In this document: positions 23,599 through 34,573 of the stretch, one piece after another | How positions within the stretch are numbered: the first letter of the stretch is position 1 | How the letters are laid out: each line of letters begins with the position of its first letter | NCBI GenBank assembly: GCA_027919835.1 | Contig: JANVFP010000036.1 | Coordinates: 434,001 to 498,000 of the forward strand | Direction: 5' to 3' | Length of the DNA stretch: 64,000 nt | Origin: Lentinula raphanica | Taxonomy: Eukaryota; Basidiomycota; Agaricomycetes; Agaricales; Omphalotaceae | Translations under genes and position numbers: made by a program | Notes under the pieces: generated by a model | What the model saw: the letters and a program-made list of their open reading frames with translations, nothing else | Told to the model about the DNA's origin: nothing | Databases searched by the model: none

Positions 23599-24479
23599 GA
23601 TGATGCCTTGCTCGATCTCCATTCTGGCCCATTTTCTTTTCTTCATGGACTTTGAATTCCACCGTGTCGTATGTATCGAAGAGCTCGATCTTTGAACTAA
23701 TACCACTTTGTTAATGATCTTTGCGTGCCCAAATGTCGGAACACTAAGTAACGCCTATACCACGTTCAACATTTAATTTCAGATTCTCTATGTACACACT
23801 TATAGACAGTGACGGAAAGTATCGGATTGAGTGACCAGCATGAGACAGTAGTGCGAAGTCCAGTTCAGGTATGTACTAGATGGTGAGCCAGTTCCAGCGT
23901 ACTAATATGTACATATGTGTCAAGAAGATCAGCAGGGTGCTCAACATTAGTGCATGAATATCTGAAGGGAAGTTGAGCTATGGTGTTGCGTTTGGCCGAT
24001 ACATATGTTCAACACCGTAATTTCCACCGGTGACAGTCATCCTCACACCGTCTGCATTGCTCGAACCCTCTAACATTAGCATTAAATTGGGGGAAACTTG
24101 ATCATCGTTGGTGCCACAACGGCTTTGTGTCCGACAAAGTCTTCCGTTCTTATGGACCTCCAAAATTGTTGAAGAACTGGTTAGCGTAACGTCGGGAACA
24201 GTGGAGGGAGGTGTTAGAGTTGCTCAATTCGGCATTATAATATTTCCTTTGTGTATTCTGAAAATGCCTCATTTGCAGAATCTATGCTTATACCGATGCT
24301 CGATATATGTGATGGTTTACTCTTGACTGAAGTTTGAACGAACTTAGTCCGATGCAGACGTTCACGATTCAATGAGATATCTGCATAACCAAATTTTTCG
24401 ATTGTTCTACATTTGAAGAGCAGTAATCGTCTCTTGCAATACTACATCCTGCCAGAACCTGCATATTTCCCAACTCAGA
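23599..24479. other. Intergenic, no supported gene
   Basis: About 880 bases between two oppositely oriented genes. Only short open frames occur (24108-24326 plus, 23978-24163 minus), without domain, start context or splice structure. Nothing recognised. Confidence 0.45.
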
Positions 24480-25876
24480 TCATAACCCAAGTTCCTCCAA
24501 TAAGAGTAAACGCAAACCCGCCAAATTTTCCGACTGAGCAGGCAATCGATATGAGACTGGGACTCGTTCATTATTGATGTGCGGACCATATCCCAGATGC
24601 AACATGTACATGATTGCGAAAATTCCACAATCAGAATTGTTGACTTGCCTAGGTATCTTATAGACACTCAGTCGCTGCAAAGTGTTGAATAGTAGAACAT
24701 ACTTTGGAATGGATTTCAAGTTTCCACCTTTGCTCGTGATTGCTTAAAGTGTCGGACCATGCCTCTGCAAGTACTTTCCATACCTGTTGCATGTTCTGTT
24801 CAACCGTTTTGTAACACAGTTCGAAATTGTAGCATGATCAGTCACTTACCTTGTATGCAGTCTGGTAGACTTGTGTATTTGCACTCCCTCTTTCTAATGA
24901 GTCGAAAACTTGCATTGTCGACGAGGCCCCGCAGATTGACCCTACAAACCAATGCGTATTATTCATGTTGAGAGGAAATATCAGCCTGATATTCCGGTTC
25001 TCGAAACGAGCTTTGAGGGCCTAAGTACAAGTCCTTGGTACTGGTGTGATGTACTAAGATGAATTTGAATGCCCACCTTCAATGGTTTGGATCTGATCTC
25101 GCCTTCTGAGTTTTTGAGGGTGTGGTGTGGTTTCGATGCGGGAAGAATGTAATGATATGCAAAATTGGTATCCAGATATGCAACACATTGTTGACTGTCT
25201 GGATGAGAAAATTTTGCGTTGAGTCTTGAAATGAATACATCGATGAGATTAGAATTGAGCCATTTCAAGGACAGCATGCGGTCGAGATCATCATGGTTGA
25301 TGATATATTCGTCATTCCAGGTTGTCTTCGGAAACGTGTATCCCTTGCCTGCCCCCTGCAGGACAGATATTCGCTGAATGAGTTATGTTCAACATAACAG
25401 ATTCCAAGGCTTTGATACACACGCACTTTGCTCAACAACACATCACCTACTGACGGGTACATATCTTTCCATGAATTGATTGTCCGCTCCAGACTCTGGG
25501 TCATGGCCAGAAAGACCAGGCTAGTACGTCGAAACAGAGAATTTTGGTAGGAAATAATCTCTGCCAACGACGAGTGTCCTTCAGCTCGACACGATTTCAC
25601 AGCTTCAATGAACGTATGCAGAAGCACTTTTCTGTGTACTTCTATGTCGCGAAATCTTGCCCTTTCGTCGATGATCAACTGATACGATTCAAGATCGCCG
25701 GATATGAGGTTTTCCCAGTGATATTGCGACTTGGCGGTCATAACTTTGTTCAAATCCTCCAGCCAACCATCGATCGTAAAATTGGCCAGTTCTGCTTTGC
25801 TTTGAGGTAAGGGAAATCCGGTTTCCAGAAACCAATGTTTGACGCTTTTGCCCAAATCATTTAAGCAGGTAGTCAA
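24480..25876 (-). CDS. Ulp1-like (C48) cysteine protease domain protein
   Basis: Likely a SUMO/ubiquitin-like deconjugating protease family member, or a mobile-element relative of it. The 5' part (25876-25436) is helical, LANFTIDGWLEDLNKVM...SLERTINSWKDMYP. After an intron near 25430-25385 the catalytic domain follows: DLDRMLSLKWLNSNLIDVFI (~25285), then LIFPLNMNNTHWFVGSICG with the catalytic His (~24960). VFDSLERG supplies the Asp, and KIPRQVNNSDCGIFAIMYML the Gln and catalytic Cys (~24640). It ends at TGA 24480-24482. Thus Trp-Leu-Asn entry motif, His, Asp, Gln and Cys are all present in the order expected for Ulp1. The N-terminal start is uncertain and exons may extend beyond 25876. Such Ulp1 domains are often multi-copy and transposon-linked in fungi and plants (family knowledge); here no transposase is fused. 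Confidence 0.7.
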
Positions 25877-27061
25877 GATTCCTGAGGGTGGAAGAACCGC
25901 TTCAGATATCAGGATTACCTCTGCTGCTGATGGTAAATCAATTCAGAGTTTCGAGAGAACACAGAACGATGCAAATACCGTTGGCGTTTCGTGATTCCAT
26001 TCGTATTCGTGGACGATGAATCGTCCCGACCAATCAACTTTCCTTCACATCATAGTAGGCCATCGTAATGAAAACATCAGTGCCATTTAATGGAGATGAG
26101 CAATGTCAGCAGGCTTACTACTGAATTGAGGTCTACTCTTGAGTCTGAACACTCGCTGCACAAGTCGTGACAAGAGGCGACGTTGGCAAATAATAGATCT
26201 GAGCGATAAGATACTAGACGAAGTTGAGGCTTGAGCCGTACGTCACCATGAGCGCTTGATACACAAAACGGGTGTTCCATCAACGCCCGTTGTTGACGCA
26301 TCATGCATCAGCGCTCAACCAATTCCCGCACTTCATTCATGATTCCCGCCGGATCTCTTATTTTAACTTTCATGCCATGGCAGAACAAAAATATCAATCC
26401 TAGCTAGTGGCAGTTTGAGGGTACAGAGTTGCTTCCGTGCCAAACCGCAAGATTTTCTGGAAAGATTTGGATATCAGAGGAAGTGCGATGAATATTGGGT
26501 ATCATATTTCGGGCTCGTAGAATTGTTTCGTTGGAGGTATCACATTTGCTGACCTACGATATGATTCGGTCTCTTCGTTCAGATTCAACATTGCTCGCCC
26601 TTGGAGGCGCATACCGGAGCAGTCTATCCGAAACTCAACATTGAATGGTTGAAGCTCGACTTTCGTTTCTTGAATCTGTCGTAAGCCTGACTCAACTTGA
26701 TACGCGTGAACGTTGATTTGACTACAACGTACTACAAGCTGCGCCATTCAGGTCATCCAACAGTAACAAAATTGTGGCAGCAATCTACTCTAGCCGTCTC
26801 CTCACTCATCTGTACACTGATCCCTTTCCACTATGATTGCCCCTACCTCCTCCTGCTCTTGGTCGGGTTTCCTCAGATCGGGTTCAACGTGAATCGACCG
26901 CGGCACCTGTTGTCAATCAGATTATCGGTAAATTTAATCGTACATAGTGTCATCATCAACGGCATTCAAATTTGCTAGGAGAATAGACACACAAGTATCC
27001 GTAAGTACTATATGATCGTCACGGAATTCACTCCATATCATACTATAGACTATAAATGGTG
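25877..27061. other. Intergenic, possible 5' exons of the Ulp1-like gene
   Basis: 26077-26304 on the minus strand is an open frame with a Cys/His-containing stretch (VASCHDLCSECSD) that could be an upstream exon of the protease gene, but I could not find a convincing chain of splice sites. 26340-27061 shows nothing recognisable. Confidence 0.35.
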
Positions 27062-27769
27062 TCAATCCCCTCCAAATTCGGCTTGCGCTCCCGTGTCAGC
27101 AAACAGCTCCCTCTCAATCTCCAATTCATGTGCTCTAGCTCTGATGGCAAATGCAGAGCGTTCGAAAAATTGAGCAAGACGCTCGCAGAGCTGGATGTCG
27201 GCATCGATCTGAAGCATACTACGTTGAGCCAGCTCCCTCTCCCTCAACCTGATCTGTTCCTCCCTCAACCCGATTTGTTCCTCCCTCAACCTGAGCTCTT
27301 CGGCCTTCGACCGCAATCTAACACGCAATTCAAGGGCGTATCTACAGAGTTGGTTCCAGGCAAAGATTGCCTGCAATCGTACTCGATGAGGATGTTCTGA
27401 GATTTGACGGTTACTCACTATGCGTCCAACAATCTCAAGGAATCCAGTGAAGGCACCAAGAAGACACACAGAGATGAGAACAATGAGTATTGCTCCTTTG
27501 ATGGTGTTTAATTCGGACAGATCATCTGATGCCTGCATTGAATCGTACTCGATGAGAATTTTCTTCTGAGATTTGACGGTTACTCACTATGCGTCCAGCA
27601 AGCTCAAGGAATCCAATGAAGGCACCAAAAAAACACACAGAGATGAGAGCAATGATTATTGCTCCTTTGATGGTGTATAATTCGGACAGATTTTCTGAAG
27701 ATCGAAGGTCAACTGCAGATGCATGAGCGCGGGAGACGAAATTCTTACCTGAATGTAACGTCGACATGG
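27062..27769 (-). CDS. Small membrane protein with duplicated transmembrane exon and coiled coil
   Basis: Unrecognised protein. The start is ATG 27767-27769 (MSTLHS), with a possible 36-base intron (or read-through). Two successive, nearly identical exons follow: ENLSELYTIKGAIIIALISV then CFFGAFIGFLELAGRI, and DDLSELNTIKGAILIVLISV then CLLGAFTGFLEIVGRI. Each encodes one hydrophobic membrane segment and each ends with the same 5' splice site (RI|gtgagtaacc). The last exon (27374-27062) encodes an amphipathic coiled coil with the heptad-like repeat LREEQIGLREEQIRLRERE and ends FGGD, stop 27062-27064. About 185 residues. Topology is inferred as two adjacent membrane helices with a cytosolic coiled coil. 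The exon duplication changes the number of membrane passes from one to two, and so would flip the topology of one end. Confidence 0.6.
27374..27715 (-). repeat. ~167-base tandem duplication containing one TM exon and its intron
   Basis: Two direct copies start at about 27374 and 27541, both beginning AATCGTACTCGATGAG on the plus strand and including GATTTGACGGTTACTCACTATGCGTCCA. Identity is about 90 percent by eye. The unit spans the exon plus the following intron of the membrane-protein gene. Confidence 0.8.
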
Positions 27770-28676
27770 GTTCGGAAGTTCGAGTACTCGATTTGTGTAC
27801 ATATAGCAGGTTTTTAAGAATGATGATATAACGGCGGGACATGTGTCTTGGCTCCAGGATCCGGAATGATCCAAGCATGCTGCAGCCTTAGACATGGTGA
27901 TATGAGACCTCATGTTCATGCGGTTTGACATGATCCAGATAATCTCGCTTAGTAGTAAGTAGAAGGCTACGTGCAGGTTTGCGAGTGTCATGCCGAGTAA
28001 GCTATTACCTGCTGCTACTTAGTACATTCTTTTTCATGATCTTCAAATATCCAGTGTACATATGCAATTAAATCACAGGTCGAGGGGAGGGAACCTTAAC
28101 AGGAAGGGGAAGGGAGCTGGAGAGAAGGGAGGAAATCAGGGCTGAACGTTGAACGTTTGAACCGGGGTCCACTAGTATATCCGATGATGCTCAGGGCTTG
28201 CTACCTTAGGCAGGATCATGACTTTTTTGTCAAGAACATGTGTGCATTCTACATGACATGTTTCCAGCTGGGCCCGGGGCCCGAGAGGCCAAGGTGCAGG
28301 CTTCAGCTTCGAATCGAACTTCTAAAAATCATTTCCCAACAACACTGAACAGTACCCTGCATCTGTACCTTATGAATGTTCAGTGGAACGAAGTTCATCA
28401 GAGTTCATCGATATGATACATCACTTCAATTGATTCATCTCTAAGATATCGGTAACGCGGCCGCAATCTACTGTGACCGACTGTCATATTTCGCTAAGAG
28501 TAAATGCCATCCGACTCCGTCAGTCATCCGGCGTGTCCTCAAATTGAAGCTAATCTTTGTTTCGACTACGGCATCCTACTCCATGAGTGCTGTTCCGAGC
28601 TCATGCTCAGCAGTCTGGACATTGTCTGGACATTCTGTATGCTTGAGGACTATGCGCGTTTCCTAGTAAGCCGTAA
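27770..28676. other. Intergenic, no supported gene
   Basis: About 900 bases with only short open frames (27656-27991 minus, 28157-28348 plus) lacking any recognisable feature. A GGGCCCGGGGCCCGAG palindrome-rich spot at ~28270 is the only local oddity. Confidence 0.4.
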
Positions 28677-29363
28677 TCAGTGAATGTCGAGGTGAGTGAA
28701 CGTCAGATGCCATACACGGAGCCGTTTTGCACGAAGAGCAGGCCAGATGAATAGAACCACGGTGCTCACAGTGACCACACACATGATCAGTGAAACTCTG
28801 GAATTCATGAGAAAACCGTCCGAAGCTGGGGGGGCGATCGAGACTGGCGATGCCATTGTCAAGGAAGGGGCACTCAAATCATCCATAAGGCTGCCGCTGA
28901 GAGAAGATGCAACGCTCTCGGATGAAGTCGTTGTAGTCGAGGATGGACGCGCCACTGTGATGGGCCCGTCAAAAAAATCAACGAAGGCCTGAAACATCGG
29001 GTGAGTCATGTAGTGATTGGTAGAGACGTGGCTGAGAGAAGATGCAACGCTCTCGGATGAAGTCGTTGTAGTCGAGGATGGACGCGCCACTGTGATGGGC
29101 CCGTCAAAAAAATCAACGAAGGCCTGAAACATCGGGTGAGTCATGTAGTGATTGGTAGAGACGTGCGAGGACGGTATGGAAATTGTTGCAGTCCCCTCGA
29201 GAAAATCGACAAAGGATGCTGACACGGGGTGAGCTGTGGGAGTCCCAGCCGCAAGAATCGGGAGAGGCAGACCATTCCTGGTCAAGATGGCTGGCGCGGG
29301 CGTAGCCAAAGAAGGAGATGCCTGTTCTGATTCTTCAAGATCTTTCGCAACGGTGTTGAGCAT
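28677..29363 (-). CDS. Ser/Thr-rich single-pass membrane protein with a perfect internal repeat
   Basis: Unrecognised, 228 residues as one open frame from ATG 29361-29363 (MLNTVAKDLEESEQASPS) to TGA 28677-28679. The centre holds two identical 45-residue units containing HVSTNHYMTHPMFQAFVDFF and ITVARPSSTTTTSSESVASS. They are preceded by a related shorter form, VSASFVDFLEGTATISIPSS, so the repeat family has three members. Near the C-terminus there is one membrane segment, VSLIMCVVTVSTVVLFIWPA, followed by a basic tail (LRAKRLRVWH), suggesting a single-pass, N-outside/C-inside or tail-anchored protein. An additional upstream exon (29619-29407, MFDQAVRQLLRQIS) is possible but was not joined with confidence. 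Confidence 0.55.
   Translation of the reverse strand: MLNTVAKDLEESEQASPSLATPAPAILTRNGLPLPILAAGTPTAHPVSASFVDFLEGTATISIPSSHVSTNHYMTHPMFQAFVDFFDGPITVARPSSTTTTSSESVASSLSHVSTNHYMTHPMFQAFVDFFDGPITVARPSSTTTTSSESVASSLSGSLMDDLSAPSLTMASPVSIAPPASDGFLMNSRVSLIMCVVTVSTVVLFIWPALRAKRLRVWHLTFTHLDIH
28896..29165 (-). repeat. Exact 135-base tandem duplication
   Basis: Units 28896-29030 and 29031-29165 are identical base for base as far as I can compare them. The length is a multiple of three, so the frame is kept and 45 residues are duplicated. Zero divergence indicates a very recent event, or an assembly artefact. Confidence 0.9.
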
Positions 29364-31710
29364 GTCTGAAGATTCTCAGTGATTGGTTCCTGTGAAATTT
29401 ATAAAGTCAATCCCAGGGCCAACAGGACGAAAACGTGTAATCCGATATGCACAGGTACGAGAACATGAGGAGTCGACTCGGACGTAGCGCCTCGCGCCTT
29501 TCAGAGTCCGCTGATTTGGATTTGATCTTGATCTGTTCAGTGTTTCGATTTAGAACTTGGAACTGGGGTTGGAAGACGGAGATTTGACGCAGGAGCTGTC
29601 TGACGGCCTGGTCGAACAAACATCAAACTCCTCGCCACTGTTGTTGCTAGTCTGCAACCATTGCTTTGCGAGGTGAAAACCTTCAAACCATGGAAGGTAA
29701 CCTTGTGACTTGGTAGGCCTCAAGAATCATGACAACCCGAAAATTTATTCACGCCTTGGATATACAACAAACGTGTCAGACGAAACATTATATGTGGGTG
29801 CTTTGGCTAGGAGGTTCCATGATTTCATGCACATGAAGAAAGATTTTCAAACGATAGCTCGCTCAAAGCAAGGCTCTGGCCTTTGTGCTCAAATCCCACG
29901 ACATAATGCGAGCCTCAGCTCGCTAATTGCCGCCAACGACGTGAGGTACATCGACTCGATGGATGGTGATGAACAACGCCCGTCTGTTATACGGTAATTT
30001 GCAGGCGGGTGACGGTGAGGGCGAGCTGTATTAGGTTCGGTTGAGTGGTGGTCGAGTGATGCATTAAAAACATACCGCTAATAACTAACGTGAAATCTCG
30101 CTGAATAGGCAACGGAGCCTCATAGCGTCTAAAGCAATCGTTCGCTCAAGCGTCAGGGCATCCTCTGATTGAGCTTGAAAGCTTGTTAGATACAACGGCT
30201 TGAGGACATACACAGGTAGGCGACGGGCCGTTGATTGCGCGCTCCTTTGATGATACTCACCACACCACGACAGGGAAACTCTTGGTGGTGTTATATAACA
30301 CTTTGTTTTGACTTGACTGCCTGTTGGAAAGCTATTGATGAGCACTTTGTACGGTACATCAACTTTCAACTCTCTTGTGAAATATATCTCCTGACCTTCG
30401 TCAGATCTGGATGCGACGAATACGATGAATCTCCTCGCGCAGGTTCGTCCAACCGACAAACGACGAGAGAATGAAAATATGGAGGTCGACGAAGGTGGAT
30501 TACTTTGACGGTAGAAATCTTATCGACCTGTTGCACGCGAGTTCGGGTTCAACCGGATTATTTGAATATGTCCGTTCTAAGAGGCTGTCCTGGCACATAC
30601 ATCGGGCTGCGAACCAGGAGAATGCAGGGTATGCAGCGGCAGTTGACGGAGGTTGACGGGGATTGGATGGAGACTCGTTACCCGTTCCTACCGTACAGTG
30701 CTATGATGTAGGGACGAAGCGCGGATTGAACGTTTCAATGCCAGATTCTATTCTCATTCAGAATATCTCGGCGTGGCATTTAGGTCTGTAGCTTGACCCG
30801 GAAGTAGACGACCTGAGTATAAAGGAAGTACAACGAAACAAGGCGAGTTGTGAAAGCCTTACCTTTGAAGCTCTACAGCAACCGGCGGGGAATGTCATAT
30901 GGATACTCGTTGCCCATAAGCTGAGCGATGTAGAATTTCAGCTTGATGTTTTCGGAAGTCTCGCTGTAGACGGTCTACCTGAGAAGGTTTGCGATGTGAG
31001 CAATACTTGTGAGTGATTCTGACGAGTAACGACATTCAGTTTTGTGCGAAAACGGAGTGACCAGCTGTTAAGGTGTGACATGTTCAATGTTGTTGAGCGT
31101 GGATGAACAGAATGGAATCAGGATGCTGTGCGTTGCTCTTGTTATCGACGATATTAACGGTTGTAAGCAGAAAAGGCGATCATACCTCATCGAGACAGGG
31201 ATCACCTACGCCGTTCGGGCCTAAAAACTTGGTCGCCGTTGCTGAGAGACGCAGACCTGGGGTCAGACGACGACGGACGTAGCGAAAAACCAAGCCTTGC
31301 CTAGATGAGGGGCTGGGCGGTGGTTTTCCGTACAATCTGAAGTATTCTGCTTGCTGGACGAGGTACAGCTTGAACGGCAGCAAGGAGAGTAGAAACGAAT
31401 CCCCAGAAGATCACGTAATGAACAAGCGCGAACGCGTGATAATCACATGATGCACTTTTGATGCAGCCAAGGTCGGGTTGTCAGTGGTACAGTAGCAAGT
31501 TCCTACTCTCTGAACGCGCCTTACGATGTGAGAGATTTCAAAACTGCATGCAGACGTTTCCCGCAGATGAATCTCTCTCCGATATCAGGAAACACTGTAG
31601 CTAACGTCGAAGTCTCGCGAGCATCGAGTCGAAGGGAGTACTTTATTTGAAATTATATCATATATTGAAAGACGAATCCAATCCTATCTATTGAACATAG
31701 GACGACATAC
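29364..31710. other. Long stretch without a confident gene
   Basis: 2.3 kb. The best candidates are 30085-30459 on the minus strand, a 124-codon open frame with plausible protein composition (RRFIVFVASRSDEGQEIYFT, TPPRVSLSW) and an internal gtgagt that may be an intron donor, and 29710-29997 on the plus strand. Neither has a recognised domain or a partner in the window. 31180-31383 minus is another unassigned open frame. No repeats or RNA genes seen. Confidence 0.35.
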
Positions 31711-32578
31711 TCAAGTGTTACGGGATCTCTTTGAAGCTGGAATACTTATGGTGATACGCTCTTTGGATTTTGCTCGAGCTTCATCTGCGAGCCTACTATC
31801 CGTTTTACGCTTCAAGGCTGTTTTCTCGTATTTGAGGCGAGAGCGAATCATATCATCTACCACCCACAAATTCTCATACTCGTTCAAGAATGGGAACTTG
31901 GTGGTAGCCTAAGGAGCAGAGTAAGTACTTCGATAATGTCAATGATTTGGCTCTGTTTTACCTGATCCCGGACAGCCTGAACACGGAGCAATGGTTGATC
32001 CGATAAGGATAAGGAGCAGTCCAGTGTTTCCAAGACGCACGTCCGAATGAAGCCCTGTTATTTATGGAGTCAGAATGAAAGTCTCTTTGGCAGCAAGGAC
32101 GCGGTAACAATAACATGTACAGATCTCCACTTCTTGACGGGCCACTTCAGCGTCGCCTGTAGGTTGTAGCCTCCTCGACCTGGCCTTCCAGCTTCTCCGT
32201 CGGGCTTAGGAATTCCACCCGACCGTCCTTCCGAATGAGAATGGGGTAGTCCAGGTGCCTCAGAATCGCTCCCAGAGTCAGAGCCGTACGCGATCGGGGT
32301 CTGAAACCGCCGAGGGTACCGAGAAGAGGGAGTAGGAGCCTCAGGCATTAACGGCGTAGCAGTGTCCACATCCGGAAAGACCAAAGGGACAGATGCAAAT
32401 CGTACTCGCTGTTAATAATACAAAAGCCGGTTAAGTAACAAGTCCTGAAATTTGATTGTAACGATGCACTCACTGAGGTCGGCACAGTGGCAAACATTGT
32501 TCGATCTACCATACTGGGAGTTCCTTCTTCACGAAATTTTTCCATCTGATCGACAAAGTGGGAGGAAAAGTATGCCAT
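31711..32578 (-). CDS. Hypothetical protein, four-exon Agaricomycete-type family
   Basis: Function unknown. The start is ATG 32576-32578 (MAYFSSHFVDQMEKFREEGTPSMV). Exon 1 ends at 32474 (TSA boundary gtgagt). Exon 2 (about 32410-32120) encodes RVRFASVPLVFPDVD, a Pro/Ser-rich acidic segment (YGSDSGSDSEAPGLP) and ATLKWPVKKWRS. Exon 3 (about 32053-31965) encodes FIRTCVLETLDCSLSLSDQP and LLRVQAVRDQ. Exon 4 (about 31910-31711) encodes KFPFLNEYENLWVVDDMIRS, a basic KYEKTALKRK stretch and a lysine/arginine-rich end, stop at 31711. About 235 residues, all introns GT..AG, no frame break. I recall similar short multi-copy proteins in mushroom genomes but no function. It is divergent from the WD40 gene. 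Confidence 0.6.
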
Positions 32579-33031
32579 GGGAAGGAAAGATGGGGTGTGA
32601 GTGGCTCAAAGAAACGTTGCAGCAAGTGTGAGGCTCTTGAGGGCTAGGGTTAGTATATTATATATACGCGAAAAAATCGATTTAAAATAATATGCGGCAA
32701 GCAACGGCATCATCGGCCCAGGCGCCAATCTACCTTCTAAGTGAAGAAGATATATTTCCGTTGAGATCAATATAGCGCACTTCTTTTTACCACGACCATA
32801 GTTACGCACAACGATTGTCTACCTTCCACGACTCAAGTCAAGCAATCGTATTTCTCATATCAACTCGATGAATATCCAGGTAGTATTCCCAAATGATCCG
32901 CTTCTATATCCACCGCGTGCACTTGACATATGAGCTTTTCCAGGAATTTCCTCGCGTGTCATAAGCGTGCCTTTATAAAAGAGTGACGAACAAAGAAGAC
33001 CAAATCTTCTTGCTTTCTTTCATCTTGAATC
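32579..33031. promoter_or_regulatory. Divergent promoter region with TATA-like box
   Basis: 453 bases separate the two divergent start codons. A TATAAA box at 32974-32979 lies 53 bases upstream of the WD40 ATG (33032). On the other side, an AT-rich TATATTATATATACGCG stretch (~32650) lies ~75 bases upstream of the minus-strand ATG. Both spacings fit fungal core promoters, but this is inference. Confidence 0.4.
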
Positions 33032-34573
33032 ATGATTAGCTTCTTCCGATCCAAAGAACTCTACAAGGAACTGACGACTCTCAAAGGGCCCGAAGACGCG
33101 GTTACAGCTCTCGCCTTTTCTGTCCACGGGAAGTTTCTAGCCGCCGTCGGTAAGCATTCTCCATGTTCGTTTGTGAAGCAGAGGGTTGACATGAATTCCT
33201 AGGACCTGGAGGGGTCAATGTTTGGAATATGAGCACCCATCAGAGCGTCGCTTTCAGTTCTTTGCCTGTAGGAGTCCCCGGGACTTCTAGCGCTACAAGT
33301 GCCACTCGTGCCACTCAACCGCCAGAGAAGGGTAAATTTCCAGCTCTTGCCTGGCTTTATTTCGCACAGAGATCTCGTCACGTTCTCCTTCTCGGTACAT
33401 TGGATGGACAGTTACAGATTTGGGACTACATCGATGAACGAATGGTAAGCGATCTTGAGCCTACTACGTCTGTGTCTGTTGAAAAGCTCGTACTGCTAGA
33501 CTTTCGAACTGAACAGGAAGATCGTCAATATCACGTTGCCCCCTGGAAGCATCGGGCACAAGCAGGTTTTGTCTTTGGACGTATATCCCCGAGAGGTAGC
33601 TCTTGGAAGCCACGCTCAAATAGTGGCTTCTTACACCAGCCGTTCTATCCTGGTAGGGACCCTGAGAGCAGATGGGGATTTCAAACAAAGATATTTCACC
33701 ACTCTTGAAGCAGGTTTCATGCCTAAGACCGTACGTTTCGACAAGAATGGGAACCTCCTTGTTTTTTCTATGTATGGAGGCATTGTGTACGTCCATCTGA
33801 CTTCTACCGGCCCTGTTGTGACATTCGTTTCCTACGTTATAGTACTCTACTTGATGTACAAACGGGTTATACATTATGGCGTAAATCAGACGCCCCAGAG
33901 TTCATGTGCGTACTTCAAAAATTATGCGTGTTTTCGTGACTGAAACTTCGATGCATTAGGGCTACCGTTACCTTGGACGAAGACTGCAAAGATTTTATCG
34001 CCTGTACCACTCAAGGATTCGAACTATGGGACCTCGATCGCATGGTCCTTATGAAGGAATTTGAACAGGCTCCCATCTCTCTTTCGCTTCCAAAACATGC
34101 TTGTTTCAGCGAGTGGAAAACTAAAGTCATCGGAGGAACAGATCGTGCATGTGCTGAGGTCTACGACATCAAGAGCGGCCGGTTCGAACAGCGTCTGAAA
34201 TATCCTAATGGTGGTATGGTACAGGCCGTTGCGGTGAGCTTGTCTATTTTGTCTTTCAAATTCTCAAAAACCCACATGTTTTGTTCAGGCTTACCCAACG
34301 CATGACCGTTTCCTTGTTGCGGTGGCCGGGGCCAATGGAAACCGCGCAAGCGACGTGATATTGTGGTACAAGAACTTGCAAGTTGGGGATCCCCGGTCCA
34401 TCCGTGAGCCAGGCAACTCGGATAAGTACCACACCGTCCGAATCAAGAAGAGGTATATCAGGTCGATGACATGCATCCTGTGTGGCATATGGATCGTGCT
34501 CATACAAACCTTCATCATAATGCAATTCTCGGACGTAAGGAAAACAATTCCAGTTTCTCGAGGATTCGTCTAA
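33032..34573 (+). CDS. WD40-like beta-propeller protein with possible C-terminal membrane segment
   Basis: A scaffold-type protein is inferred. ATG 33032 (MISFFRSKELYKELTTLKGP) is followed by blade-like motifs VTALAFSVHGKFLAAVG|GPGGVNVWNM, HVLLLGTLDGQLQIWDY, IVASYTSRSILVGTL, VRFDKNGNLLVFS, TLDVQTGYTLWRKS, CKDFIACTTQGFELWDL and VIGGTDRACAEVYD. Introns lie near 33151-33203, 33444-33524, 33792-33847, about 33905-33960 and 34233-34290, all GT..AG. The third exon is entered at the acceptor ggaag|ATC, which restores the frame. The C-terminus in read-through form contains MTCILCGIWIVLIQTFIIMQ, a candidate membrane helix, and stops at 34571-34573; an extra intron from 34452 (gtatat) would remove it. 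About 400 residues, no clear disruption. I recall multi-copy WD40 proteins of this kind in Agaricomycetes. Confidence 0.65.

Noticed and set aside
32940..33031. tRNA or other small RNA genes near TATA-like sequences (here and elsewhere)
   Set aside because: I looked for the B-box type motif GGTTCRANYCC with a matching acceptor stem throughout and found no convincing cloverleaf.
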